NCBI RefSeq assembly: GCF_040712075.1
Contig: NZ_JBFCVL010000011.1
Location: 28,861-92,860 of the forward strand
Origin: Fodinicurvata sp. EGI_FJ10296
Lineage (GTDB): Bacteria > Pseudomonadota > Alphaproteobacteria > DSM-16000 > Inquilinaceae
Reading direction: 5' to 3'
DNA length: 64,000 nucleotides
Positions 8,458 through 17,078 of this stretch are shown here, one piece after another. Each line of letters opens with the position of its first letter. The first letter of the stretch is position 1. A program made the position numbers and the translations under genes. The notes under the pieces were generated by a model. It made no database searches and was not told where the DNA came from. It worked only from the letters and a program-made list of their open reading frames with translations.

Positions 8458-9405
8458 ATGGCCCCTATGAGCGACAACATGCGCGGCGCCGCTCTGATGA
8501 TGGGCAGCATGGCCGCTTTCGTGACCAACGACACGCTGATCAAGCTGGCATCACAGGAGATGTCGCTTTTTCAGGCGATCCTCGTGCGCGGCATATTCGC
8601 GACGCTGCTGATCGCCGTCGTTGCGTGGCGGCAAAAGGCATTGCTCGTCCGCCTGCCGCCGAACGACCGGCGTCTGGTCGTGCTGCGGACCACCGGCGAA
8701 GTAGGCGCGACGGTCTGCTTTCTGACCGCGCTGATCAACATGCCGCTGGCCAATGCGACGGCGATCCTGCAATCGGTCCCGCTGGCGCTGACGCTGGCCG
8801 CCGCCATTTTTCTAAAGGAACCGGTGGGCTGGCGCCGATACGCCGCCATCATCATCGGCTTCGGCGGCGTCATGATGATCGTTCGCCCCGGTGCGGCCGA
8901 CTTCAACAGCTATTCACTGCTGGCCCTGGCGGCGGTGGGGTTCATCGTTCTGCGCGAGTTGACGACTTACCGACTGTCACCGGGCATTCCGTCCCTGCAT
9001 GTCGCCTTCGTCGCCTCGGCAGCGATCCTGGTGCTGGGGGCCGGCGGCTCGACGCTCGGCCCGTGGACGCCAATGACCGCTTACGGCGTGATCGTCCTTG
9101 CCGGCGCTGGCCTGTGCCTGTTCGCCGGTTATGTGCTCGCGGTCATGACCATGCGGGTCGGCGAGATCGGCTTCGTCACGCCATTCCGCTATTCGATCCT
9201 GATTTGGGCGATTATCCTGGGCATGGTGGTTTTCGGCGATATTCCCGACGTCTGGACCGTGCTGGGGATTACAATCGTTGTCATGACGGGGTTGTTTACA
9301 ATTTACAGGGAGCGCAAACTGAGCCGGCAGGCAGCGGCCGAAAGGACCCGCGACACGACAACCGGCCATGCCGCAGCCCGGCGTAGCGAAGCCGACGAAG
9401 GATGA
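8458..9405 (+). CDS. DMT-superfamily permease with two EamA domains (copy 2)
   Basis: About 315 residues, ten membrane helices in two EamA repeats. PLANATAILQSVPLALTLAA and LKEPVGWRRYAAIIIGFGGV match the signature also seen in the permease at 5343-6236. IVRPGAADF recurs in both, so the two are paralogues. The second half carries RVGEIGFVTPFRYSILIWA, typical of the family. Starts at 8458 or 8467 are both possible, and neither has a strong ribosome site. It is divergent from the amidase, so amidase and exporter may respond to the same TetR protein. Confidence 0.85.
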   Translation: MAPMSDNMRGAALMMGSMAAFVTNDTLIKLASQEMSLFQAILVRGIFATLLIAVVAWRQKALLVRLPPNDRRLVVLRTTGEVGATVCFLTALINMPLANATAILQSVPLALTLAAAIFLKEPVGWRRYAAIIIGFGGVMMIVRPGAADFNSYSLLALAAVGFIVLRELTTYRLSPGIPSLHVAFVASAAILVLGAGGSTLGPWTPMTAYGVIVLAGAGLCLFAGYVLAVMTMRVGEIGFVTPFRYSILIWAIILGMVVFGDIPDVWTVLGITIVVMTGLFTIYRERKLSRQAAAERTRDTTTGHAAARRSEADEG

Positions 9406-9417
9406 CGGAGATTGAGT

Positions 9418-9978
9418 TTGACGAACGAGGCTCCCGGTAAACGATGGGGATTTATCGACCGGGCACCGGCGCGCTCGAAGCTGATCGACCCGATGTTCGA
9501 AGAACTGGCCGCGCCGGTCGGCCCGAAGGCCCGGGCGCTCTTCGATCTCTGGCGCGAGGTTTCGCCGCCGGGGGACCTGCCTAACCGGACCGCCTTTACC
9601 TTCGAGCGCATACAGGAATGCGGTTCGATGGGGTATTTCTTCGTGATCGAGCCCATGGACGGCGGCCGGGACTGGCGCTACCGCCTCGTCGGCTCCCGCA
9701 TTACATGGTTGTTCGGCGAGGATACGACGAATGTGCCGTTTACGGTGCATTTTTATCCCGACGAAGCCGAACAGTGCATCGCGCTGTCGAACAGTGTCGT
9801 GAGAACGCGCGTCCCTTTGTTCCTCAGGGCCCGCTTCGTCTCGGGCAATTTCTCAGGTGAACTGGAAACCATGTCGCTGCCCGTCCACAGTCCCGACAAC
9901 TCGGAACTGTGGCTGGTTGGCGCGTCCTATCCGACCGGAGAGGCAGCGCGGCTCGCCGGCATCCAGGGCGACGGCTAG
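9418..9978 (+). CDS. PAS_5 domain protein
   Basis: A 186-residue cytoplasmic protein that resembles the PAS_5 family common in alphaproteobacteria. ALFDLWREVSPPGDLPNRTA matches the first helix and loop. The core is DWRYRLVGSRITWLFGEDTT, followed by a region of strands ending LWLVGASYP. Such domains are thought to sense small ligands or redox state, but single-domain members have no assigned partner. The start is a TTG at 9418, chosen over the TTG at 9412 because GGAG at 9407-9410 then sits 7 bases upstream. The gene follows the EamA permease by 12 bases and may be co-transcribed with it. Confidence 0.65.
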   Translation: MTNEAPGKRWGFIDRAPARSKLIDPMFEELAAPVGPKARALFDLWREVSPPGDLPNRTAFTFERIQECGSMGYFFVIEPMDGGRDWRYRLVGSRITWLFGEDTTNVPFTVHFYPDEAEQCIALSNSVVRTRVPLFLRARFVSGNFSGELETMSLPVHSPDNSELWLVGASYPTGEAARLAGIQGDG

Positions 9979-9981
9979 AGC

Positions 9982-11412
9982 TTATGTGACGGAATACGCA
10001 GCGTAGTCATCCGCCGTCTGCGTCGCCGCCACGCGCACGAAATGCACCCACGCCGCCAGGCCGTCGGTCAGGCCGCTCATTCGAAAGAATTCGTTGGGCG
10101 CGTGATAATCCTCGTCAGCGGTGGCAAAGGCCAGCGGCACGGTATCGAGACCCAACTCGGTTTTCATGATCGCCGTCAGTGGCAGCGTCGCGCCCATCCG
10201 CACACGCAGCGGCTGGGTACCGAGAGTCCGGGCGAAAGCCGTCTCGACAGCGGCCAGCAGCGGGTGGTCCAGCGGCGTGGAATAGGCCGCGCAGCCGCCG
10301 CGATTGTCGTCGATCGCCACGGAAGCACCCGCCGGACAGGCCGCTTTCAGATGAGCGACGACGGCGGCCTGCGCGGTGTCGGGATCCTGGCCCGGACCAA
10401 GACGCATGGTCAGTTTTGCCGTGGCCCGATTGGGAATGACAGTCTTCGACCCCTCGCCGGTATAGCCGCCCCACATGCCGTTGACCTCGATCGTCGGGCG
10501 GTACCACAGCCGCTCCAGCACATCGAATCCGGCCTCGCCGGTATCGACCGTTCCCAACGCGTCGAAGAATCCCGCCCGGTCAAACGGGATCGCCATCATC
10601 GCCTCGCGCTCGGCGTCGGTCGGCGGAATCAGGCCGTCAGTGAAACCCGAAACGGCGATGGCCCCATCCGGACGGTGCAGGCCCGCCAACAGTCCCGCCA
10701 TGACATGCAGGGCATTGGGCACCGCGCCGCCGTACCGGCCCGAATGCAGGTCCTTGACCGCCGTCGTGACGGTCACCTCGAAGCCGTTGTTGCCGCGGGA
10801 ACCGACATTGACAGTCGCCAGATCGGCGCGCCAGCGGGCGCCGTCGGCGGAAACGACGGCATCGGCGGCCAGACGGTCGCGATGGTGCCGGCAAATCGCC
10901 GCCAGGCTCCGGCTGCCGGTCTCTTCCTCGCCTTCCAGCAGGATCTTCACATTGATCGGCAGCCGCCCCTCTATCGATATGAAGGCGCCGAGTGCCTCGA
11001 TCGCCGTCAGAACCGGGGCCTTGTCGTCCGACACGCCCCGGCCATAGAGGCGGCCGTCGCGCTCGGTCAGGGTAAAGGGCGGCGTCGTCCACAAGTCGAG
11101 CGGATCGGGCGGCTGGACGTCGTAATGGCCATAGATCAGCAACGTCGGCGCACCCGGCGCCTCCAGTGACTGGGCATACACCGCCGGTTCGCCGCCGGCT
11201 TCCAGTGTCGTGACGCCGGAAAATCCCAACGCCCGAAGCCGGTCGACCAGAAACGCACGGGCGTCAGCCATGCCCTGGGCATAAGCAGAATCCGTCCCCA
11301 CCGACGGAAAGGCCACATAATGGGCCAGACGATGGACCAATTCGTCGACCCGGCCCAGCAGATCGTTAAGCACCGGATCGTCGGTACCGGATGGCAGAGG
11401 CGTCGTGGACAT
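9982..11412 (-). CDS. M20-family dipeptidase / peptidase
   Basis: A 476-residue metallopeptidase of the ArgE/DapE/CPG2 group. The metal-site motifs are in order: LIYGHYDVQPPDPLDLW (His and Asp), GRGVSDDKAPVLTAI (bridging Asp), LEGEEETGSRSL (catalytic Glu pair) and the C-terminal HAPNEFFRMSGL (His). It should cleave dipeptides or N-acyl amino acids with two metal ions, and no signal peptide is visible. It is the last gene of a minus-strand run starting with a TRAP transporter, 11 bases after BKACE, so it probably acts in the same catabolic route. Confidence 0.85.
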   Translation of the reverse strand: MSTTPLPSGTDDPVLNDLLGRVDELVHRLAHYVAFPSVGTDSAYAQGMADARAFLVDRLRALGFSGVTTLEAGGEPAVYAQSLEAPGAPTLLIYGHYDVQPPDPLDLWTTPPFTLTERDGRLYGRGVSDDKAPVLTAIEALGAFISIEGRLPINVKILLEGEEETGSRSLAAICRHHRDRLAADAVVSADGARWRADLATVNVGSRGNNGFEVTVTTAVKDLHSGRYGGAVPNALHVMAGLLAGLHRPDGAIAVSGFTDGLIPPTDAEREAMMAIPFDRAGFFDALGTVDTGEAGFDVLERLWYRPTIEVNGMWGGYTGEGSKTVIPNRATAKLTMRLGPGQDPDTAQAAVVAHLKAACPAGASVAIDDNRGGCAAYSTPLDHPLLAAVETAFARTLGTQPLRVRMGATLPLTAIMKTELGLDTVPLAFATADEDYHAPNEFFRMSGLTDGLAAWVHFVRVAATQTADDYAAYSVT

Positions 11413-11423
11413 GGCTCGCTTTC

Positions 11424-12362
11424 TCAGAAATTGACCCGGTCGCCGCCCTTCAGCGTCAACATTTCCCGCGTTTCGGTCGGCGTCGCCACTTCCAGGTCGA
11501 GCGCCTCGATGATGGTGCGGATCTTGGTTACCTGTTCGGCGTTGTTCGCCGCCAGTTGCCCCGGCCCGAGATAAAGGCTGTCCTCCAGGCCGACACGGAC
11601 ATTGCCGCCCATGACCAGCGCCTGGGTCAGGCTCGGCATCTGGTGGCGCCCGGCCGCCAGAACCGACCAGACGAAATCATTGCCGAACAGCTTGTCGGCG
11701 GTGTGCTTCATGAAGGTCACGTTCTCGGGATCGGCCCCGATTCCGCCCAGAATGCCAAAAATCGTCTGGACCAGGAACGGTGGCTTGATCATGCCGCGAT
11801 CCACGAAATGCGCCAGAGTGTAAAGATGCCCGACATCGTAGCACTCGAACTCGAAGCGGGTGCCGTGCCCCTCGCCCAGTTCGCGCAGGATATAGTCGAT
11901 ATCCTTGAAGGTGTTGCGGAAAATGAAATCGTCGGAAGCTTCGAGAAACGGCTTTTCCCAATCGAACTTCCAGTCCTTGTAGCGCGCGGCCATGGGGAAG
12001 ATGCCGAAATTCATCGACCCCATATTCAGCGAGCACATTTCCGGCGCCGCCTTCATCGGCGCGGCCAGCCGCTGATCGACGGTCATGCCCATGCCGCCGC
12101 CGGTGGTGATGTTTACCACGGCATCGGTGCTCTGCTTGATCACCGGCAGGAACTGCATGAACACGTCCGGATCGGGCGTCGGGCGGCCATCGTCGGGGTC
12201 GCGGGCGTGCAGATGCAGGATAGACGCGCCGGCCTCGGCGGCAGCGATCGCCTGGGATGCGATATCGGCCGGTTTATACGGCAGCCCCTCCGACATGGTC
12301 GGCGTGTGTATCCCGCCGGTGACGGCGCAGGTGACGATGACTTTGCGTTTCGGTTTGGCCAT
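11424..12362 (-). CDS. BKACE family enzyme (beta-keto acid cleavage, DUF849)
   Basis: A 312-residue TIM-barrel enzyme of the beta-keto acid cleavage family, typified by Kce of lysine fermentation. These enzymes use a metal ion to condense a beta-keto acid with acetyl-CoA and split it. Family features seen are CAVTGGIHTPTMSEGLPYKP near the start, the metal-binding HLHARDPDDG, NITTGGGMGMTVDQRLA, and GGNVRVGLEDSLYLGPG near the C-terminus. GGAG upstream favours the ATG at 12362 over the one at 12401. It lies between the cyclase and the M20 peptidase genes. Its keto acid is unknown, as the family covers many substrates. Confidence 0.85.
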   Translation of the reverse strand: MAKPKRKVIVTCAVTGGIHTPTMSEGLPYKPADIASQAIAAAEAGASILHLHARDPDDGRPTPDPDVFMQFLPVIKQSTDAVVNITTGGGMGMTVDQRLAAPMKAAPEMCSLNMGSMNFGIFPMAARYKDWKFDWEKPFLEASDDFIFRNTFKDIDYILRELGEGHGTRFEFECYDVGHLYTLAHFVDRGMIKPPFLVQTIFGILGGIGADPENVTFMKHTADKLFGNDFVWSVLAAGRHQMPSLTQALVMGGNVRVGLEDSLYLGPGQLAANNAEQVTKIRTIIEALDLEVATPTETREMLTLKGGDRVNF

Positions 12363-12387
12363 GGCGGCGCTGCTCCGGCTGTTGAGG

Positions 12388-13170
12388 TTATCGATCGTCA
12401 TCGAGGATCGCGACCGCCCGGACGAATCCGGCCGACGCGTTCCTTATCTTGAACGGAAAGCACGAAAGCGTGAACCCGGTTGCGGGCAATTTGTCGAGAT
12501 TGGTCAATTTTTCGATGTGGCAGTAGCCGATTTCCATACTGGCGCGGTGACCCTCCCATATCAGGGTGGGATCGCCGGTTTCCTCGAACCGCCGGCGCGT
12601 ATGCGAGAATGGCGCATCCCAGCTCCAGCCATCGGTGCCGGTGACGCGAACGCCCTGCTCCAGCAGCCATAGCGTCGCCGCGCGGCCGACACCGCAGCCC
12701 CGGTCGATATAGTCGTCGTCGCCATAAGCCGCACCAGCCGCCGTGTTGACGACCACGATTTCCAGCGGCGACAGGGTATGGCCGATCCGCGCCAGTTCAG
12801 CCTCGACATCGTCCGGCGTGACCACATAGCCGTCGGGCATGTGCCGGAAGTCCAGCTTTACGCCCGGCTGGAAGCACCAGTCCAGCGGCACCTCGTCGAT
12901 GGTGATCGCCCGCTTGCCCCCGTCCATGGTCGAATGGTGGTGATAAGGCGCATCGAGATGGGTGCCGTTGTGGGTGATGATGTCGAGCTTCTCGATCGCC
13001 CAGCCCTCGCCGCCGGGGAGATCTTGCGGGCGCAGACCCGGGAACAGCCCGGCGACCTGCTCGGCCGTCTGCTCGTGCCCAAGATACGTGATTTCCGGCT
13101 CGAAACCCGGCGGGTCGGAGGCAATTCCGGTTTCCAGGGCGACAGAGAGGTCGATGATGCGGCGAGACAT
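12388..13170 (-). CDS. Cyclase-family amidohydrolase (kynurenine formamidase-like)
   Basis: A 260-residue metal-dependent hydrolase of the cyclase family. The hallmark HNGTHLDAPYHHHSTMDGGK contains the metal ligands. RRIIDLSVALETGI matches the family N-terminus and DGWSWDAPF the middle. Some members hydrolyse N-formylkynurenine (KynB); others open cyclic amides, lactones or isatin. Kynureninase is encoded 4 kb away, divergent, so a formamidase role is plausible. However, the protein is longer than typical KynB and sits in a TRAP/BKACE/peptidase operon, so the substrate stays open. The start at 13170 (MSRRI) is preferred over 13209. Confidence 0.75.
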   Translation of the reverse strand: MSRRIIDLSVALETGIASDPPGFEPEITYLGHEQTAEQVAGLFPGLRPQDLPGGEGWAIEKLDIITHNGTHLDAPYHHHSTMDGGKRAITIDEVPLDWCFQPGVKLDFRHMPDGYVVTPDDVEAELARIGHTLSPLEIVVVNTAAGAAYGDDDYIDRGCGVGRAATLWLLEQGVRVTGTDGWSWDAPFSHTRRRFEETGDPTLIWEGHRASMEIGYCHIEKLTNLDKLPATGFTLSCFPFKIRNASAGFVRAVAILDDDR

Positions 13171-13227
13171 GGCGGTGGCTCCGTTGGCGTATTGGCAAGC
13201 CGTGGGCATCGGGCTGCGACGAGCCCG

Positions 13228-14544
13228 CTATAACAGACCCGTGGCGATGGGCGGGAAGGCAACGATCAGGGCCAGCACGAACAGCATGATCACCGCGAAG
13301 GGCGCCGCCCCTGCAAATACGTCACCCAGTCCGATCTCCGGGTCGTCCAATGCCCCCTTGATAACATAGACCGACAGGCCGAGTGGCGGCGTCAGCAATC
13401 CGATTTCCACCGCCAGCACCGTGATGATGCCGAACCAGATCAGATCGATCTGCATCGCCCCGGCAACCGGCAACGCCAGGGGCAGGGTGATCAGCATGAT
13501 CGACGAACTGTCCAGGATCGTTCCCAGCACGATCAGCACCAGCACATAGAAGAAAATGAACCCGTAGATTCCGGAATCGAGGGCGATGATCCATTGTGTC
13601 ATTGCCGCCGGCAGGCCGGAAAGCGCGAGCATGCGGCTGTACATGGTCGCGGCGATGATCAGGAAGCAGATCGCCGCTGTGATATGACCCGTCTCCAGCG
13701 TCACGCCCCAGAGCGCGCGAACCCCCATGCGGCGCTTGACCACAGCAATCGCGATGGCGCCCAGCGCGCCCACCGCCCCGGCTTCGGTCGGCGTGAAGAT
13801 GCCGCCATATATGCCACCAAGCACCAGTGTGACCAGAGCCAGGATCGGCAGCAGCTTGCCGATGCTGTCCGCGAGCAACCCGCGCCGCGCTGACGTATCC
13901 GGCGCAGGCGCGACCGGGACACCGGTAAACCCGCTCCAGAACCTGACCATTACCCAGATGCCGGCGCAAAAGGCGACCGCCAGCAGAATGCCGGGAAGAA
14001 TACCGGCGATGAACAACAGGCCAACCGACTGTTCGGCGATGATGCCATACAGGATCAGCAGCAGGCTGGGCGGGATCAGCATGCCGAGAACGGAACTGCC
14101 CGCCACGACGCCGGTCGCAAAGCGCGGCGTATGACCGATGCGCAGCATTTCCGGCACGGCGACCTTGGCGAAAACAGCCGCCGACGCGATCGAGATGCCG
14201 GTGATAGCGGCAAATACCGCGTTGGCTCCGACCGTCGCCATGCCCAGCCCGCCGCGCACGCGGCGAAAGATCCGGTTGGCGACGTCGAAGGTATCCCGGC
14301 CGATATCCGCCCGGCTGACCACCAGCCCCATCAGAACGAATAGCGGCACGACACCGAACAGATAGCTGGAGATGCTCTCTCGCGCGGCCAGGGACAGGAT
14401 CCCGGCCGCCTGATCGGCGTTGCCGCGCAGCAACCAGATACCGACAAAGCTTACCAGCGACAGCGCGATGCCGACATGCATCCCCAGCCAGATAAGGATC
14501 AGGATGGCGGCGAGCGATCCAAGCCCGATCTCCATGCCCGTCAT
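13228..14544 (-). CDS. TRAP transporter large permease (DctM type)
   Basis: A 438-residue membrane protein of the DctM family with about 12 helices. Conserved segments are visible: VPLFVLMGLVVSRADIGRD, GLGMATVGANAVFAAITGIS, GSSVLGMLIPPSLLLILYGI, FTPTEAGAVGALGAIAIAVV, and LGTILDSSSIMLITLPLALP. It is the ion-coupled core that moves the ligand delivered by the DctP protein encoded at 15161. Its start overlaps the small-subunit stop by 4 bases (ATGA). Confidence 0.9.
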   Translation of the reverse strand: MTGMEIGLGSLAAILILIWLGMHVGIALSLVSFVGIWLLRGNADQAAGILSLAARESISSYLFGVVPLFVLMGLVVSRADIGRDTFDVANRIFRRVRGGLGMATVGANAVFAAITGISIASAAVFAKVAVPEMLRIGHTPRFATGVVAGSSVLGMLIPPSLLLILYGIIAEQSVGLLFIAGILPGILLAVAFCAGIWVMVRFWSGFTGVPVAPAPDTSARRGLLADSIGKLLPILALVTLVLGGIYGGIFTPTEAGAVGALGAIAIAVVKRRMGVRALWGVTLETGHITAAICFLIIAATMYSRMLALSGLPAAMTQWIIALDSGIYGFIFFYVLVLIVLGTILDSSSIMLITLPLALPVAGAMQIDLIWFGIITVLAVEIGLLTPPLGLSVYVIKGALDDPEIGLGDVFAGAAPFAVIMLFVLALIVAFPPIATGLL

Positions 14545-15122
14545 TCCGCCGCTTCCCCGAGCCCGTTCCTGTTCACTTCGCCGCGAAAGGCCAGCACGAA
14601 CAAAGCGGCGGTGCGGGACAGGAAGACCATGCAGAGCACCACCGAACCGGCAAGAACGATGCCATGGACCGGCCAGATCGGCGCGTTGAACTGGCCGACC
14701 GCGCCGACCATTTCGTTGCGGCCATAGCTGCGCAGGAACAGCGGCCAGAACGCGTTGATCAGGACGCCGATCAGGAAGGCGCCGCCAAGATGCATCACGC
14801 CGTCCAGCAGTCGGCCGGCCCTGGGAGAACGCCGGTACAGGGCGCCCAGGAGGGCGTCGGATCGGGTCAGCTTGCCGCGCGCCAGCGTATTCGCGATCTG
14901 CAGGAACACGATGGCGAGGATCGACATGGCCACGATCTCGGGCACCCCGGCGATCGGCGCGCCGAGCGCCGCCCGCCCGACCACGTCGGCAACGATCAGC
15001 ATCATGATGACCAGGATGATGGCCGTACCGACCGCGCTCATGATCGCAGTCAGCCGGTCCAGGGCGACCGATACCCGATCGAGCAACCCGATGCCGGTCG
15101 AGAGATTCTGCGTCGTTGCCAC
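14541..15122 (-). CDS. TRAP transporter small permease (DctQ type)
   Basis: About 193 residues with four membrane helices: IMSAVGTAIILVIMMLIVAD, then IVAMSILAIVFLQIANTLA, LGGAFLIGVLINAFWP and VHGIVLAGSVVLCMVFLS. This is the DctQ topology. I place the start at a GTG (15122) behind GGAGG. A longer upstream frame would run into the DctP gene and reads as low-complexity basic residues. It is translationally coupled to the large subunit. Confidence 0.8.
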   Translation of the reverse strand: MATTQNLSTGIGLLDRVSVALDRLTAIMSAVGTAIILVIMMLIVADVVGRAALGAPIAGVPEIVAMSILAIVFLQIANTLARGKLTRSDALLGALYRRSPRAGRLLDGVMHLGGAFLIGVLINAFWPLFLRSYGRNEMVGAVGQFNAPIWPVHGIVLAGSVVLCMVFLSRTAALFVLAFRGEVNRNGLGEAAE

Positions 15123-15160
15123 GTTGCCTCCACTATGTCGCAAGCCGGACCGGGCGGTTA

Positions 15161-16237
15161 TTACCTGTCCGACCAGTCCCGTGGCAGTTCGACACCGGCT
15201 TCGGTCAAGGCCGCGATATAGGCGTCCAGCACGGCGTTTGCCGGCAAGCCCCGGGACTCGGCATCCTCGGCCCAGTTGCCGGCGACGTCCGGCAGCGCCT
15301 CCGCCCAACGCGCCCGTTCCCCGGCGGACAGTTCACTGACCGAGCCGTCTCCCCCGGTCAGGGTCTCGAAGGCGGCTTCGACACGCTCGGACTGCTCGGC
15401 GATATAAGCTTCGGTATAGGCGCCGGCCCCCGTCCGCAGGGCATTCTGTACGGTCTCGGGCAAGTTGTCGTACCACGGCCCGTTGGCGACGACGGAGCCA
15501 GCATACTGAGCGCCGAAATTGGTGATGGTCAGGTGCGGCGCTACCTCGTGCAAGCGGGCCGGTGCGGCCGCCGTCGGGAACACAATCACGCCGTCAAACA
15601 CGCCTGTTTGAATATCATTGTAATAGCTGGTCAGATCGCCGGAAACGCCGACCGCGCCCGTGCCTTCCAGCCAGTTGACGGCCGGTCCCGGCGCCGCGAT
15701 GCGCCGACCTTGCAGGTCGTCGAGCGTCTCAACCGGAAAATTCGTCATCAGCAGGTAGTTATCCAATGCGAACCCGCCGCCGAGATATTCGATGTCGTAT
15801 TCACGCCAGCTTTCGACCATGCCCGGAACCGTCTCGTGCAGGTCGTTGACGACATCGAGCACCAGCTCGGCATCCGATGTGCCGAACGGCGTGAAATAGG
15901 TGACGTTCTGCAGCGGCAGGGAGTTGGGCTCGAACACCGTCGGGACGACGCCGACTTCTGCCAGGCCGATCTCCAGGGCTTCAAGCTCACCGCCGACTGC
16001 CGCCAGCGACCCGCCATACGCTTCCTGCCATGCTATGGAATGCCCACTCCCCTCAAGCGCGGCATCGACGGCTGGAATGAAGGTTTCGGTCAGGTGTTTC
16101 ACCCACAGAAAGATCGGCGGGTGACCATTGACCACTGTAATGTTGAAATCATCGGCCGCGGCCGGACCGGCGGCGGCCCCCGCGGCGATCACGGCCGCTG
16201 TGGCGCCCAGCAGGGCGTGGCGAATACGGTATGTCAT
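15161..16237 (-). CDS. TRAP transporter substrate-binding protein (DctP family)
   Basis: A 358-residue periplasmic protein with a signal peptide (MTYRIRHALLGATAAVIAAG, cleavage near AAADD). The mature part has DctP-type segments: QEAYGGSLAAVGGELEALE, DLQGRRIAAPGPAVNW, LTSYYNDIQTGVFDGVIVF. The conserved ligand arginine of the family lies in the second of these. The start at 16237 is set by GGAGGA eight bases upstream. It heads the operon TRAP P-Q-M, cyclase, BKACE, M20, directly after a TetR gene. The ligand is unknown; the family favours carboxylates. Confidence 0.85.
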   Translation of the reverse strand: MTYRIRHALLGATAAVIAAGAAAGPAAADDFNITVVNGHPPIFLWVKHLTETFIPAVDAALEGSGHSIAWQEAYGGSLAAVGGELEALEIGLAEVGVVPTVFEPNSLPLQNVTYFTPFGTSDAELVLDVVNDLHETVPGMVESWREYDIEYLGGGFALDNYLLMTNFPVETLDDLQGRRIAAPGPAVNWLEGTGAVGVSGDLTSYYNDIQTGVFDGVIVFPTAAAPARLHEVAPHLTITNFGAQYAGSVVANGPWYDNLPETVQNALRTGAGAYTEAYIAEQSERVEAAFETLTGGDGSVSELSAGERARWAEALPDVAGNWAEDAESRGLPANAVLDAYIAALTEAGVELPRDWSDR

Positions 16238-16269
16238 CAAGGGTTTCCTCCGTGATTGCATGATTATTG

Positions 16270-16962
16270 TTATAGCGGTTGTTTATGCGGGTCCCGGCCC
16301 GCAAGGGCACGAGTGCCGGCCGCGATAAAGGCGATCGCCCGACCCATTACGTCCTCGACATCATCGTCCCGGCACTCGCCGTCGGAAAGCGCGGCCGCCC
16401 GCCCGGTTCGCGCCATCAGCGAAAGCGCAACGGCGATCGCATTCAGATAGGCCCATGCGGCATCAGTTTTCGACAATCCCGGCACCGCAGCCTGGATCTC
16501 GGCAATGAAGACACGCGCGATATCGTTGTATTGCGCCGCCGTCAGGCGCTGGGAGCGATCATCGGTACCGCTGGCGACATGAACCACCAGCCGGGCATAG
16601 AATTGACCACCGCGCGCCGTATCACGGCCCAGTTCGATCGTCGGGCGTAACAGGGCGTCCAGGACCGCTTCCAGCGTCGGGCCCGATCCGCCGGCATGAA
16701 GATCCGCGATCATCGACCGGCGGCGCGCATTGATGGCGTCCGAACGACGCTCGAACACGGCGTTGAACAGCTTTTCCTTGTTGCCGAAGTAATAGTGGAT
16801 CAGCGCCAGATTAACCCCGGCGCGGTCGGCGATCGGCCGCGTCGACGCCCCGTCGAAGCCCCGATCGGCAAAGATGGCCTCGGCGGCATCCAGGATCGCC
16901 GTCGCCGCGTCGCGTTTTTCGGGTTCCGCCCCGGCGGACGCCGAAACCGCCGGCTGCTCCAT
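16270..16962 (-). CDS. TetR-family regulator (CerR/YbiH-type C-terminal domain)
   Basis: A 230-residue TetR protein with a clear helix-turn-helix at residues 20-65 (ILDAAEAIFADRGFDGASTR, then LALIHYYFGNKEKLFNAVFE). The C-terminal part, LLRPTIELGRDTARGGQFYA, looks like the all-helical ligand domain of the YbiH/CerR type. It lies 32 bases upstream of the TRAP dctP gene on the same strand and is divergent from kynureninase. It most likely controls both units through the palindrome at 16990-17002. Confidence 0.85.
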   Translation of the reverse strand: MEQPAVSASAGAEPEKRDAATAILDAAEAIFADRGFDGASTRPIADRAGVNLALIHYYFGNKEKLFNAVFERRSDAINARRRSMIADLHAGGSGPTLEAVLDALLRPTIELGRDTARGGQFYARLVVHVASGTDDRSQRLTAAQYNDIARVFIAEIQAAVPGLSKTDAAWAYLNAIAVALSLMARTGRAAALSDGECRDDDVEDVMGRAIAFIAAGTRALAGRDPHKQPL

Positions 16963-16989
16963 CCCCTCCTCCCGGAATTAATTATTCGA

Positions 16990-17002
16990 CTGATTTAATC
17001 AG
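16990..17002. promoter_or_regulatory. Candidate operator palindrome between tetR and kynU
   Basis: CTGATTTAATCAG is a perfect inverted repeat (CTGATT/AATCAG around one central base) in a short AT-rich island of the divergent promoter region. A further partial copy, TTGATTA, follows at 17003-17009. It sits 28 bases upstream of the TetR ATG and about 77 bases upstream of kynU. The position and symmetry fit a TetR binding site; binding itself is inferred. Confidence 0.45.
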
Positions 17003-17078
17003 TTGATTACATGACGCCACTCGTTGTCAATATCCTTCAATTCGCCATCCTCGATGATGCAGACCCGGCAAACCACAG

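Noticed and set aside
12388..13170. Calling the cyclase kynB outright
   Set aside because: Family motifs do not separate formylkynurenine from other cyclase substrates, and the protein is longer than usual KynB and lies in a different operon from kynU.
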